This document shows, in pieces, positions 1 through 7,126 of a stretch of 15,827 bases of DNA. The translations under genes were made by a program, and so were the position numbers. Numbering within the stretch: position 1 is the first letter of the stretch; the number at the start of each line of letters is the position of its first letter. Source of the stretch: Parapedobacter sp964613725 (GTDB lineage Bacteria; Bacteroidota; Bacteroidia; Sphingobacteriales; Sphingobacteriaceae); NCBI GenBank assembly GCA_964613725.1, contig CAZTJY010000099.1:1-15827 (forward strand), read 5' to 3'. The notes under the pieces were generated by a model. It had not been told where the DNA came from, made no database searches, and saw only the letters and a program-made list of their open reading frames with translations.

Positions 1-558
1 AACGCCGACCCCGGCTTGCATAACCAAGCGATTATGGAATTCGGCGCGTTGCAGTGCAAGCCCAAAAATCCCGATTGCGGCAACTGCGTGCTGCGGTTGG
101 ATTGCCGTGCGGTGAAAGAAGGCCGCGTAGCACAGTTGCCATGCAAGTTGAAGGGGAAGCCAAGCCGGAATCGGTATTTCAACTATTTCGTGGTAGAGGA
201 TGGCGATCGGATCTTGATGAGTAGGCGCGGACAGGGCGATATCTGGGAGGGCCTCTATGAGCTGCCGCTGGTGGAAACAGACCACCTCATGGAACTCCAT
301 GAGCTTACTGCGGAAGGTGCGGTTACCGCACGCTTCGGACCGGAGGCCAAATTGAAGCTATTGGGCGGCCCGGTGAAGCACGTGTTGAGCCACCAGAATC
401 TGCACGTACAATTTGTCGCCGTGGAAGGCCGCCGCTGTTTCGATGATAAAAAAATGGAATGCAGTTATGTTTTTATCAAAGATTTAGGTACATTAGCTAA
501 ACCGAAGCTGATTTATTCTTTTTTAAAAGGATTGTATGGTTTACCAAAAAGTACCTAA
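1..558 (+). CDS. mutY: A/G-specific adenine glycosylase MutY, C-terminal part (5' end outside window)
   Basis: MutY removes adenine mispaired with 8-oxoguanine in base-excision repair. The frame is open from base 1, so the N-terminal catalytic half lies upstream and only about 185 codons are visible. Counting from the first visible codon, the endonuclease III-type [4Fe-4S] motif C-x6-C-x2-C-x5-C is complete (Cys19, 26, 29, 35), preceded by NQAIMEFGALQC, typical of MutY. After a linker comes a NUDIX-like domain (about residues 55-180, with GDIWEGLYELP), the part that recognises 8-oxoG in this family. It ends in TAA three bases before the ssb start, so the two are very probably cotranscribed, a pairing common in Bacteroidota. 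The internal TTG at 16 is not a real start. Confidence 0.95.
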   Translation, partial: NADPGLHNQAIMEFGALQCKPKNPDCGNCVLRLDCRAVKEGRVAQLPCKLKGKPSRNRYFNYFVVEDGDRILMSRRGQGDIWEGLYELPLVETDHLMELHELTAEGAVTARFGPEAKLKLLGGPVKHVLSHQNLHVQFVAVEGRRCFDDKKMECSYVFIKDLGTLAKPKLIYSFLKGLYGLPKST

Positions 559-561
559 ATT

Positions 562-1038
562 ATGTCAGGCATCAACAAAGTTATCTTAGTCGGCCATCTT
601 GGCAAAGACCCCGAAGTTCGCCATTTGGAGGGGAATGTTACCGTTGCTAGTTTTCCGCTGGCAACCTCAGAAATGTATAACAAGGATGGTCGTCGCGTGG
701 AGCAGACCGAGTGGCACAACATCGTCATGTGGCGGGGGCTGGCCGAAGTCGCCGCCAAATACCTGTTTAAAGGAAAGTTGGTGTATATTGAGGGGAAGTT
801 GCGCACACGGACGTACGAAGATAAAGAGGGCATAAGGCGATATACAACGGAGGTGGTCGCCGATAACTTCACGTTGTTGGGCCGTCGCAGTGATTTCGAG
901 GTCTCGGGCAACCCGGGTACAGCGCAAACGCCGACGGACCAAACACCTAAGAAAGAAGGGACATCCGAAAAAGACGAATCTGGAAACCTATCCGTGGATT
1001 TCAAGGAAAACGACGCCGACGACGATTCGCTGTTTTAA
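562..1038 (+). CDS. ssb: Single-stranded DNA-binding protein
   Basis: This 158-aa protein has the length and layout of bacterial SSB, which coats single-stranded DNA and recruits repair and replication proteins. The OB-fold covers about residues 1-110, with the family signatures INKVILVGHLGKDPEVR near the N-terminus and EWHNIVMWRGLAE and GKLVYIEGKLRTRTYEDKEG further on. A low-complexity polar linker (about 115-148) leads to the acidic tip ending DADDDSLF. The canonical tip is closer to DDDIPF or DDDLPF; here the terminal Phe and acidic run are kept but Pro is absent. The start ATG follows the mutY stop by three bases. No gliding-motility genes follow it here, unlike the mutY-ssb-gld arrangement of gliding Bacteroidota (recalled, not checked). 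Confidence 0.96.
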   Translation: MSGINKVILVGHLGKDPEVRHLEGNVTVASFPLATSEMYNKDGRRVEQTEWHNIVMWRGLAEVAAKYLFKGKLVYIEGKLRTRTYEDKEGIRRYTTEVVADNFTLLGRRSDFEVSGNPGTAQTPTDQTPKKEGTSEKDESGNLSVDFKENDADDDSLF

Positions 1039-1058
1039 CAACTTATATTTTTTTCCTG

Positions 1059-1066
1059 TATCTTTG
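1059..1066 (+). promoter_or_regulatory. Promoter -7 element for pheS (TATCTTTG)
   Basis: A perfect match to the Bacteroidota -7 consensus TAnnTTTG, in the 33-bp gap between ssb and pheS. Only five bases separate it from the pheS ATG at 1072, so the transcript would begin at or next to the start codon. The -33 region offers only a T-run (about 1033-1036) rather than a clear TTG, and is weak. Confidence 0.6.
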
Positions 1067-1071
1067 GCGTC

Positions 1072-2109
1072 ATGTTGAATGAGAAAATAGCCCAGTACAC
1101 ACAGGAAATAGAACAGTTTACGCCACAGTCTCAGGAAGACGTCGAAGCTTTCCGATTGAGATTTTTGGTGGCCAAGGGTGTTATCCGCAACTTGTTTGAT
1201 GCCTTTAAGTCGGTTTCCGCGGAAGAGAAGCGTACACTCGGCAAAAGCCTGAATGAGCTGAAGCAGGCCGCCGAACAGAAATACAAAACCCTACAGGAAC
1301 AGTTTGCCGCCAATCCGACTGCCAATAAACGCGATATTGGCGACCTCACCCTCCCCGGTGAGGGTTTCGTGGTCGGGTCGAGGCACCCCCTTTCGTTGGT
1401 GCGCAAGGAAATCGTAGAGATATTCAAGAAGCTTGGCTTTATCGTAGCTGAAGGACCCGAAATCGAAGATGACTGGCATAATTTCACGGCCCTTAATTTT
1501 CCGCCCGAACACCCGGCCCGTGACATGCAGGATACGTTTTTCATCAAGAAACAAGACGGCAATGATATCGCGCTACGTACCCATACCTCGTCCGTACAGG
1601 TGCGCATGATGGAGAACGGCCAGCCGCCGTTCCGTGCCATCATGCCGGGAAGGGTGTACCGCAACGAAGCCATATCTGCCAGGGCGCATTGCTTTTTTCA
1701 CCAGATAGAAGGGTTATACGTCGACGAGCATGTGTCGTTTGCCGATTTGAAACAGACATTGTACTATTTTGTGCAGGAGCTTTTTGGTGATGATACCAAG
1801 GTGCGCTTCCGCCCATCGTACTTCCCATTTACCGAACCATCCGCGGAGATGGATATCAGTTGTACCATCTGTAAGGGTAAAGGATGTGCCATGTGTAAGG
1901 GAAGTGGTTGGGTAGAGATATTGGGCTGTGGTATGGTCGACCCTAATGTGCTCGAAAATTGCGGCGTCGATCCGCAAGCATACAGTGGTTTCGCTTTTGG
2001 TATGGGGATAGAACGTATCACTAACCTGAAGTACGAAATCAAAGATCTGAGGCTCTTCTCCGAGAACGATGTGCGTTTTTTGAGCCAGTTTGAGACGGAG
2101 TTGATTTAA
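1072..2109 (+). CDS. pheS: Phenylalanyl-tRNA synthetase alpha subunit
   Basis: PheS forms an alpha2-beta2 enzyme with PheT in the cytoplasm and charges tRNA-Phe; the alpha chain holds the class II active site. At 345 aa it is full length. Residues 1-85 are the helical tRNA-binding N-terminal arm. The catalytic core follows, with the motif 2 region FRAIMPGRVYRNEAISARAH, the segment FHQIEGLYVDE, and the motif 3 region GFAFGMGIERITNLKY near the C-terminus. A C-x2-C-x4-C-x2-C cluster (Cys264, 267, 272, 275) precedes GWVEILGCGMVDPNV; a cysteine-rich insert at this place occurs in many bacterial PheS and could bind a metal. pheT is not adjacent, so the subunits are encoded apart, as in many Bacteroidota. 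The ATG follows a -7 element by five bases. Confidence 0.97.
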   Translation: MLNEKIAQYTQEIEQFTPQSQEDVEAFRLRFLVAKGVIRNLFDAFKSVSAEEKRTLGKSLNELKQAAEQKYKTLQEQFAANPTANKRDIGDLTLPGEGFVVGSRHPLSLVRKEIVEIFKKLGFIVAEGPEIEDDWHNFTALNFPPEHPARDMQDTFFIKKQDGNDIALRTHTSSVQVRMMENGQPPFRAIMPGRVYRNEAISARAHCFFHQIEGLYVDEHVSFADLKQTLYYFVQELFGDDTKVRFRPSYFPFTEPSAEMDISCTICKGKGCAMCKGSGWVEILGCGMVDPNVLENCGVDPQAYSGFAFGMGIERITNLKYEIKDLRLFSENDVRFLSQFETELI

Positions 2110-2120
2110 TTTATACGCGC

Positions 2121-2543
2121 ATGACCAAGGGTCGGGCATTTTTGCTGTTCATTGCCACGTGCCTATCGGTTTCTGGATGTAAAAAAGGGGGGTGCAATGT
2201 GGTAGACTACATTCCCTTCCAGGCGACCGTCTCGTTGGTGAAATTTAATGAGTTGCGTTTGCTTATGCAGCCAGTAGCGCTGGGGGCCGAGTATGGTGGA
2301 GTTGCCGGATTAGTTGTTATGCAAGTGAGTGAGGGCCGGTATGTCGCGTTCGACCGGTGCAGTACGGTCAATCCGGGAAAACGATGTGCGGTAGAACTTG
2401 ACGGGGAGGGGCCAGTAGCGGTAGATCCATGTTCTGGAGCCAAATTTATCTTAACGAACGGTTCGCCGTCGGCAATTGCCGAATGCCCCCTCCGACCGTA
2501 TTATGTGAGAAGGAATGGCGATATCTTAATCGTTTCAAATTAA
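2121..2543 (+). CDS. Small lipoprotein resembling a Rieske domain that lost its histidine ligands
   Basis: A 140-aa protein with a type II signal peptide: a hydrophobic stretch (residues 6-18) ends in the lipobox VSGC, giving lipidated Cys20 followed by KKGGC. The rest is predicted beta-rich. Its order (a central GVAGLVVMQ strand, YVAFDRC, about 20 residues, VDPCSGAKF, then CPLRPYYVRRNGDILIV) matches Rieske [2Fe-2S] domains, where CxH and CxxH bind the cluster. Here the first motif is Cys80-Ser-Thr and the second Cys104-Ser-Gly-Ala, so both histidines are missing and a normal cluster cannot form. Two more cysteines (92, 118) could form disulfides. Eleven bases after pheS and three before the tetR gene, so likely cotranscribed. 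The Rieske-fold assignment is inference from pattern; the function is unknown. Confidence 0.75.
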   Translation: MTKGRAFLLFIATCLSVSGCKKGGCNVVDYIPFQATVSLVKFNELRLLMQPVALGAEYGGVAGLVVMQVSEGRYVAFDRCSTVNPGKRCAVELDGEGPVAVDPCSGAKFILTNGSPSAIAECPLRPYYVRRNGDILIVSN

Positions 2544-2546
2544 TTA

Positions 2547-3128
2547 ATGGAAGCTGATAAAGTAAAAGAATCCATCAAAAGGGCGGCCCGAGAGCTTTTC
2601 CGGCGCTATGGCTATAAAAAAACCAGCGTCAATGAAATCGCTCGTCGTGCGAAAATCGCCAAAGCGACCATCTATAAGTATTTCGATAGCAAGGAACTCG
2701 TGCTGCATGCCATTTTAATGGACTATATCCGCGAAAGTGTCGCCGATCTTTTGAGTAAATATAACAATCAGGCTGATCTAGAAACTTATTTGGGCAATAC
2801 AATCTTGCGGGTAAGCCGCTTGACCTATGCGATATGCAACGAATTTTTGGGCTGGGATTTTATCCGCGAGTCGGCCAATACACAAGAATATCTGCGTACG
2901 CTCTCTGACGACCTCGAATTCCTTTTGATTAGTTCCTTTATCAATAACGCGGAAATTGGTGGGGCTGTGACACCAGAAAAACTGACCTTCCTCATCAAGG
3001 CCAGCAAGAATATTGTTTTTTCGTTTGCGTTCACCTCAGTGAGCGAGGCCGACGTACGCAAAAACTTTGTTTCTTTCCAGAAGGAAATTCTCCCCTACCT
3101 GGTAAAAGCGACGGTAGACGGCGATTAA
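2547..3128 (+). CDS. TetR/AcrR-family transcriptional regulator
   Basis: A 193-aa protein with the standard TetR layout. The N-terminal helix-turn-helix spans about residues 8-53, with RYGYKKTSVNEIARRAKIAK (turn and recognition helix) and then ATIYKYFDSKELVLHAIL, the TIYxYFxxKexL signature. The all-helical C-terminal part (55-190), where the family binds a ligand and dimerises, is not assignable to a subclass. The ATG lies three bases after the lipoprotein stop, so it appears to be the last gene of a pheS-lipoprotein-tetR transcript rather than divergent from its target as many TetR genes are. Its target cannot be told from the sequence. Its stop overlaps the stop of the converging downstream gene. 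Confidence 0.93.
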   Translation: MEADKVKESIKRAARELFRRYGYKKTSVNEIARRAKIAKATIYKYFDSKELVLHAILMDYIRESVADLLSKYNNQADLETYLGNTILRVSRLTYAICNEFLGWDFIRESANTQEYLRTLSDDLEFLLISSFINNAEIGGAVTPEKLTFLIKASKNIVFSFAFTSVSEADVRKNFVSFQKEILPYLVKATVDGD

Positions 3129-3643
3129 AACCGATATCCTACGCTTATGTGTGGAAGCGCCGCTACCGAATTGTTGTTAAATGACCCTGCTATGCCTGTC
3201 ATCCCTATGCGTGCCATTAGTCCCAGCTGCAACGGTTGGTACCGGTAGCCTGCACTTAATGAGCCGAAAACCAACGAGCCTTTTTTTTGGGGGTTAAACC
3301 ACGAGTCGCTCCGGTCGCCATGGAAATAGGTCGCTCCCGCCCCCACTTCGAAAAAATGCCGCGTGCTGCCCAGTAAATAGTTTACTTGTACCGGCACGGA
3401 AATGTTGTTGATGCCTCGGCTCGGTAGGAGGCCAACGCCGGTACGGAATCCCCAGCCATTGTTACCGCGTGTAAACCGCGCATCATAAGTAACGGAGTAA
3501 ATGGCCGAGGGCCCGCCATATTCCACATACACGCTTTTTGCACGCATAGAAGTATCCAGTCGGGATTGTCTCTCGGTCGATGGGTTTGATTCGGCGCTGA
3601 ATATGGCGAGGAGCAAGAAAAATGTAATGAGTAGCACACGCAT
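3125..3643 (-). CDS. Small outer-membrane beta-barrel protein
   Basis: A 172-aa protein with an N-terminal signal peptide (hydrophobic residues 3-17, MRVLLITFFLLLAIFSAES) and a mature part of alternating polar/hydrophobic strands rich in Gly, Tyr and Phe. Recognisable stretches are WGFRTGVGLLP, SVPVQVNYLLG and HFFEVGAGATYFHGD. It ends YRF; a terminal aromatic residue is the usual BAM-recognised end of an outer-membrane barrel. I recognise the type (a small conserved Bacteroidota barrel, probably eight strands) but no function. It converges on the tetR gene with a 4-bp overlap of the two stop codons. Its start is divergent from rlmD across 50 bp; the near-consensus -7 match AACATTTG on the minus strand (3653-3646) almost touches the ATG. 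Confidence 0.85.
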   Translation of the reverse strand: MRVLLITFFLLLAIFSAESNPSTERQSRLDTSMRAKSVYVEYGGPSAIYSVTYDARFTRGNNGWGFRTGVGLLPSRGINNISVPVQVNYLLGSTRHFFEVGAGATYFHGDRSDSWFNPQKKGSLVFGSLSAGYRYQPLQLGLMARIGMTGIAGSFNNNSVAALPHISVGYRF

Positions 3644-3645
3644 GA

Positions 3646-3653
3646 CAAATGTT
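3646..3653 (-). promoter_or_regulatory. Possible -7 element for the outer-membrane protein gene (AACATTTG)
   Basis: Read on the minus strand this is AACATTTG, one base off TAnnTTTG, two bases upstream of the ATG that ends at 3643. A TTTG lies upstream on the same strand with a spacer of about 15, a little short. It would give a leaderless transcript. The assignment is tentative. Confidence 0.3.
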
Positions 3654-3677
3654 TTTCTCAGACCTCCACAAAACGCG

Positions 3678-3685
3678 TACCTTTG
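3678..3685 (+). promoter_or_regulatory. Promoter -7 element for rlmD (TACCTTTG)
   Basis: A perfect TAnnTTTG in the 50-bp divergent gap, ending eight bases before the ATG at 3694. It decides the rlmD start: the longer frame beginning at 3649 would place its first 15 codons on top of the promoter. The -33 region has a T-run ending in C (3651-3657), not a clear TTG. Confidence 0.6.
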
Positions 3686-3693
3686 TGCGTTTT

Positions 3694-5106
3694 ATGAGCA
3701 GAAAAAGATTGACAGCGGAGCAACGATTACTGGCAGATGTTTCGGTGGTGGATATAGCCGAGGGGGGCAAAGGCGTGGCGAAGGTTGATGACCTCGTGAT
3801 TTTTGTCGACAAGGCCATCCCGGGAGATGTGGTGGATATCGAGTTGACCCGGAAGAAGAAGAATTTTGCGGAAGCGCGCATCCGTCATATCAAGGAAACT
3901 TCAACGCATCGTATAACACCATTTTGTGGCCATTTCGGTGTGTGCGGTGGATGCAAATGGCAACACATGGATTATCCGGCACAACTCACTTATAAGCAAA
4001 AAGGTGTGGATGAGGTGCTTACGCGATTGGGTAAGGTGGATACGTCTTTGATGGAGGCCATATTGTCCGCGCCGCAAACACAGTATTACCGCAATAAACT
4101 GGAATACACGTTCTCAAACAAACGATGGCTTACCGATATCGACGATGCCCATGAAAGCCTGGAGATGCGTGCGCTAGGGTTCCATGTGCCCTCCCGTTTC
4201 GACAAAATCCTCGATATCGAGCACTGCTATCTGCAACAGGATCCCTCCAATGCCATTCGCAACAGACTGCGATCGTTCGCTTTGGAAAATGGCATCTCTT
4301 TTTACGACCTTCGGCAGCACGAAGGAGCCTTGCGTAACCTTATTATCCGTACGGCATCGACGGGTGAACTGATGGTCATCGTCGTTTTCGCTTACGTCGA
4401 TGAGGGAACTGTCGAATCGACGATGGATTTCCTCCAGTCGGAATTTCCAGCGATTACCTCGCTGTTGTATGTTGTCAACCAAAAAAAGAACGATACCATA
4501 TTCGACCAGGATATCCACGTTTACGCTGGGCGCGACCATATTGTCGAAGAGATGGAAGGCCTGCGCTTCAAAATAGGTGCAAAGTCTTTTTACCAGACCA
4601 ACTCCGCACAAGCCTACGAACTTTACAAGATTGCCCGCGATTTCGCGGGTTTTGAGGGTAGCGAGCGCGTGTATGATTTATATACCGGTGCTGGTACGAT
4701 AGCGAATTTCGTCGCGCGGCACGTGGCCGAAGTGATCGGCGTGGAATATGTGCCATCGGCTATCGAAGACGCGAAAATCAATTCGGCCATCAACGGTATT
4801 CATAATACGAAGTTCTATGCGGGGGACATGAAAGACGTACTCACTGCTGATTTCGTCTTTGCCCACGGCAAGCCCGACGTGGTCATCGTCGATCCGCCAC
4901 GGGCAGGGATGCACGGCGACGTGGTAGCGAGGCTGCTTGAAATGGCGGCACCAAAGCTGGTATACGTGAGTTGCAATGCCGCGACACAGGCTCGCGATCT
5001 GGCCTTGCTCGCTGAGCGGTATGCAGTACGGCGCATCCGCCCGGTAGACATGTTCCCACATACACAACATGTAGAAAACGTAGTGTTGCTTACGTTGCGC
5101 GACTGA
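3694..5106 (+). CDS. rlmD: 23S rRNA (uracil-C5)-methyltransferase, RlmD/RumA family
   Basis: A 470-aa SAM-dependent enzyme of the RNA m5U methyltransferase family; the relative RlmD methylates U1939 of 23S rRNA. The N-terminal TRAM domain (about 1-65) includes DIAEGGKGVAKVDD. The [4Fe-4S] ligands are Cys78-x5-Cys84-x2-Cys87 plus distant Cys178. The C-terminal methyltransferase domain has YDLYTGAGTIANFVA (SAM site), VDPPRAGMH, the catalytic Cys427 in YVSCNAATQARD, and HTQHVENVV with the general-base Glu. The usual motif is SCNP; here Pro is Ala429. The start at 3694 is preferred over 3649 because the latter reads through the promoter, and because the protein then opens with MSRKRL directly before the TRAM domain. 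The exact target (U1939 or another position) is not settled by sequence. Confidence 0.93.
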   Translation: MSRKRLTAEQRLLADVSVVDIAEGGKGVAKVDDLVIFVDKAIPGDVVDIELTRKKKNFAEARIRHIKETSTHRITPFCGHFGVCGGCKWQHMDYPAQLTYKQKGVDEVLTRLGKVDTSLMEAILSAPQTQYYRNKLEYTFSNKRWLTDIDDAHESLEMRALGFHVPSRFDKILDIEHCYLQQDPSNAIRNRLRSFALENGISFYDLRQHEGALRNLIIRTASTGELMVIVVFAYVDEGTVESTMDFLQSEFPAITSLLYVVNQKKNDTIFDQDIHVYAGRDHIVEEMEGLRFKIGAKSFYQTNSAQAYELYKIARDFAGFEGSERVYDLYTGAGTIANFVARHVAEVIGVEYVPSAIEDAKINSAINGIHNTKFYAGDMKDVLTADFVFAHGKPDVVIVDPPRAGMHGDVVARLLEMAAPKLVYVSCNAATQARDLALLAERYAVRRIRPVDMFPHTQHVENVVLLTLRD

Positions 5107-5137
5107 TTGGATAGCCCGCGTTTGAATAATTAATGTT

Positions 5138-5536
5138 ATGGACTTAAAAGATTTGCTTGCTGCTCAGGCCGGCGACGATGGGCAGCCGAAAAAGGAAAGC
5201 CCACTGAAAAGTCTACAGGTAGATTTGGATTTCTACAGCGAGTCCATTAAGGAAACAGCAGTGGAAATCATGGTCGAGGGCCTGTCGGCATTTCCTATTT
5301 TCGTCGCCCACCAGCATGAAGTCGCCTTGGGCGAACCGATATTGGATAAAGATGAACTGGGAACGAATTGGTCCATCCACGCGTCTACCCTCGAAGAGTT
5401 TGTGGACCGGGGGGTGATTAAGGAAGAGCGGAAACCACATTTCATCAAGAAATTCAAAAAGCCGGAGGATTTCATGTGCCTGTTTGTCATCGTACCCGAG
5501 GGGGCGAACTTCGTGTTTTACCCCTATAAAGAATGA
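5138..5536 (+). CDS. Conserved-looking hypothetical protein, 132 aa
   Basis: I do not recognise this protein. It has no signal peptide or membrane segment, so it is probably cytoplasmic. It begins with a Lys/Asp-rich region (MDLKDLLAAQAGDDGQPKKE) likely to be flexible, then an alpha/beta-looking domain with the strand VEIMVEGLSAFPIFVAHQHE and a C-terminal strand pair around MCLFVIVPEG and NFVFYPYKE. The many charged residues and the codon use fit a real gene. It starts 31 bases after rlmD in the same direction with no promoter consensus between them, so it is likely cotranscribed; a link with rRNA modification is only context. A terminator-like hairpin overlaps its stop. Confidence 0.8.
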   Translation: MDLKDLLAAQAGDDGQPKKESPLKSLQVDLDFYSESIKETAVEIMVEGLSAFPIFVAHQHEVALGEPILDKDELGTNWSIHASTLEEFVDRGVIKEERKPHFIKKFKKPEDFMCLFVIVPEGANFVFYPYKE

Positions 5537-5562
5537 TGCGCTTACTTGCGTCGTGTTTTTTT
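5533..5562 (+). terminator. Possible Rho-independent terminator after the 132-aa gene
   Basis: The arms 5533-5540 and 5547-5554 can pair over eight positions, three of them G-U, around a six-base loop. Seven T residues (5556-5562) follow almost directly. The stem starts within the stop codon region, and the wobble pairs make it modest in strength. Confidence 0.4.
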
Positions 5563-5566
5563 ATTA

Positions 5567-5574
5567 AACGTTTG
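5567..5574 (+). promoter_or_regulatory. Possible promoter for the 249-aa secreted protein gene (AACGTTTG)
   Basis: A one-mismatch copy of TAnnTTTG, with TTG at 5546-5548 eighteen bases upstream as a candidate -33. A transcript from here would carry a leader of roughly 20 bases before the ATG at 5600, which supports that start over the upstream TTG at 5546. Confidence 0.3.
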
Positions 5575-5599
5575 GCGAGGAAAGCAGTCCAATACACTT

Positions 5600-6349
5600 A
5601 TGAGTTACCGTAGTCTACTTGCGCTGTTTATTTCGATGTGGGTTTTGCCATCCTGGCTGGCTGCTCAAGAATCTGGTCCCATCCGGGGTATCGTGGTCGA
5701 AGCGGGCACAAGCAAGCGGTTGGGCAGTGCAACGGTCTCCAACAGCAACACGGGGCAGGCTGCTGCCTCCAACAGTTTAGGCACCTTTGAAATCAACGTT
5801 ACTGTAGGCGATTCCCTTGAAGTCACACTGATGGGATACGAGACGGTACATACGGAGGTCAAAACGCTAAGCGACATCCTTATCGATATGCGTCCCGCAA
5901 GTATCCTGCTGGAGCAAGTCGACGTGAACCGGACAACAAAAGAGGCCGAGCTTCGCGATGCCATGCGCGGTTACCGCAAGCAAGGGGTGTATTTCGATGG
6001 CAAGCCTCCGGCGCTGGCGTACATTTTCAACCCAATCACTTCGCTCTACGAATTGTTTGGCCGCACACCCCGGAATGCACGACGTTTCCACAATTATATG
6101 GAAAAAGAGTTGGCTGAGACCGATGTCGACCGGAAATTCAGCAGAACGAAAATACAGGAACTTACGGGCCTTAAAGATGGAGACCTTACAAACTTCATGT
6201 TTTGGTATCGACCTTCCTATGATAAAGTTCAGTATTGGGGCGACTACGATATAACCGCCTATATCATGGAATCTTTTGAACAATTTGACCGTGACGGCCG
6301 GCCGGAAGCACCCAAACTGCCCAAGCTTAAAGCAGAACCTGCCCAATAG
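5600..6349 (+). CDS. Secreted protein with carboxypeptidase-regulatory-like domain
   Basis: A 249-aa exported protein. The signal peptide is residues 1-22 (MSYRSLLALFISMWVLPSWL, likely cut after LAA before Gln23). Residues 27-105 match the carboxypeptidase regulatory-like beta-sandwich common in Bacteroidota (PF13715 type): IRGIVVEAGTSKRLGSATVS, a repeat of Asn/Ser turns, SLGTFEINVTVGDSLEVTLM, then GYETVHTEV. The rest (about 120-249) is helical and charged, with aromatic clusters (FNPITSLYELFGR, FMFWYRPSYDKVQYWGDYD), and is not recognised. Here the domain is not attached to a TonB-dependent receptor, so a binding or structural periplasmic role is likely. The frame is open back to a TTG at 5546, but the extra 18 residues would spoil the signal peptide, so 5600 was chosen. 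Confidence 0.85.
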   Translation: MSYRSLLALFISMWVLPSWLAAQESGPIRGIVVEAGTSKRLGSATVSNSNTGQAAASNSLGTFEINVTVGDSLEVTLMGYETVHTEVKTLSDILIDMRPASILLEQVDVNRTTKEAELRDAMRGYRKQGVYFDGKPPALAYIFNPITSLYELFGRTPRNARRFHNYMEKELAETDVDRKFSRTKIQELTGLKDGDLTNFMFWYRPSYDKVQYWGDYDITAYIMESFEQFDRDGRPEAPKLPKLKAEPAQ

Positions 6350-6422
6350 ACAGTTGGTGAAATCTACAAAAATTGCATTTTGGCATCCGGTTTGCATCTA
6401 ATTCAGAGAACAACACGTTAAT

Positions 6423-7115
6423 ATGATGATTACGAATAAAAGGATTGTACTATTTGGATTGTCAGTAGCTACGTCGGCGATGCTGTTGAGTAGCTGCGGG
6501 ACTATCCAATCCATGAGTAATACTCAAAAAGGGGCCGCTACCGGCGCTGTGGCTGGTGGCGCGTTAGGAGCACTTATCGGAAACAAAGCAGGCAACACGG
6601 CAGTAGGCGCCATCGCAGGCGCTGCCATAGGTGGTGTAGCGGGCGGGCTCATCGGCCGGAAAATGGATAAACAAGCGGCCGAGATTGAACGCACCGTGGC
6701 TGGCGCCGAAGTTATCAAGGCGGATGAAGGCATCATCGTCAAGTTTGACTCAGGTATCCTGTTCGATTTTGACAAAACCGATTTGAAGCCGGCAGCCCAG
6801 GATAATATTGCTAAGTTAGTCGAATCGTTGAATGACAATCCCGACACCGATATTCTGGTCATTGGCCATACCGACAACAAGGGAACAGATAGCTATAATC
6901 AAGGCCTTTCCGAGCGCCGGGCCCGGGCGGTGAAAAGTTTTGCCGTTTCAGAGGGCTTGGCCGGACGCCGTGTCAAAACGGAGGGCCGCAGTTTCCATGA
7001 GCCCATTGCCGATAATGGTACAGAGGCGGGCCGGGCACAGAACCGGCGTGTGGAAATCGTGATTGTAGCGAATGATAAGATGAAGGAAGAAGCATTAAGC
7101 GAAGCTGGCTCATAG
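6423..7115 (+). CDS. OmpA-family lipoprotein with glycine-zipper segment
   Basis: A 230-aa cell-envelope protein of the YiaD-like type. A type II signal peptide ends at the lipobox LSSC (lipidated Cys25). Residues about 37-75 are a glycine zipper (GAATGAVAGGALGALIGNKA, then a second copy of the pattern), which may insert in or pack against the membrane. Residues about 100-215 form the OmpA C-terminal domain that binds peptidoglycan: ILFDFDKTDLKPAAQ, IGHTDNKGTDSYNQGLSERR and AQNRRVEIVI with the ligand-contacting Asp and Arg. It thus probably tethers the outer membrane to the cell wall. ATG codons at 6423 and 6426 are both possible. It is separated by 73 bp from the upstream gene; I see TTTG tracts there but no consensus promoter. 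It converges with the YjbQ gene across 11 bp. Confidence 0.93.
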   Translation: MMITNKRIVLFGLSVATSAMLLSSCGTIQSMSNTQKGAATGAVAGGALGALIGNKAGNTAVGAIAGAAIGGVAGGLIGRKMDKQAAEIERTVAGAEVIKADEGIIVKFDSGILFDFDKTDLKPAAQDNIAKLVESLNDNPDTDILVIGHTDNKGTDSYNQGLSERRARAVKSFAVSEGLAGRRVKTEGRSFHEPIADNGTEAGRAQNRRVEIVIVANDKMKEEALSEAGS

Positions 7116-7126
7116 CGGCGCTACTT

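Noticed and set aside
555..1004. A 149-aa reading frame on the minus strand opposite ssb
   Set aside because: Composition is Ser/Arg-rich and unlike a folded protein; it mirrors the codons of ssb.
3649..3693. A 15-codon N-terminal extension of RlmD starting at 3649
   Set aside because: It would translate across the TACCTTTG promoter element; the ATG at 3694 lies eight bases after it and gives the normal start.
4174..4611. A 145-aa minus-strand frame inside rlmD
   Set aside because: It is the shadow of a conserved coding region, with no start context, and no family is recognisable.
6361..6400. TTTG-rich stretch before the OmpA-family gene as a promoter
   Set aside because: No TA lies at the right distance before either TTTG, so the octamer is not matched.
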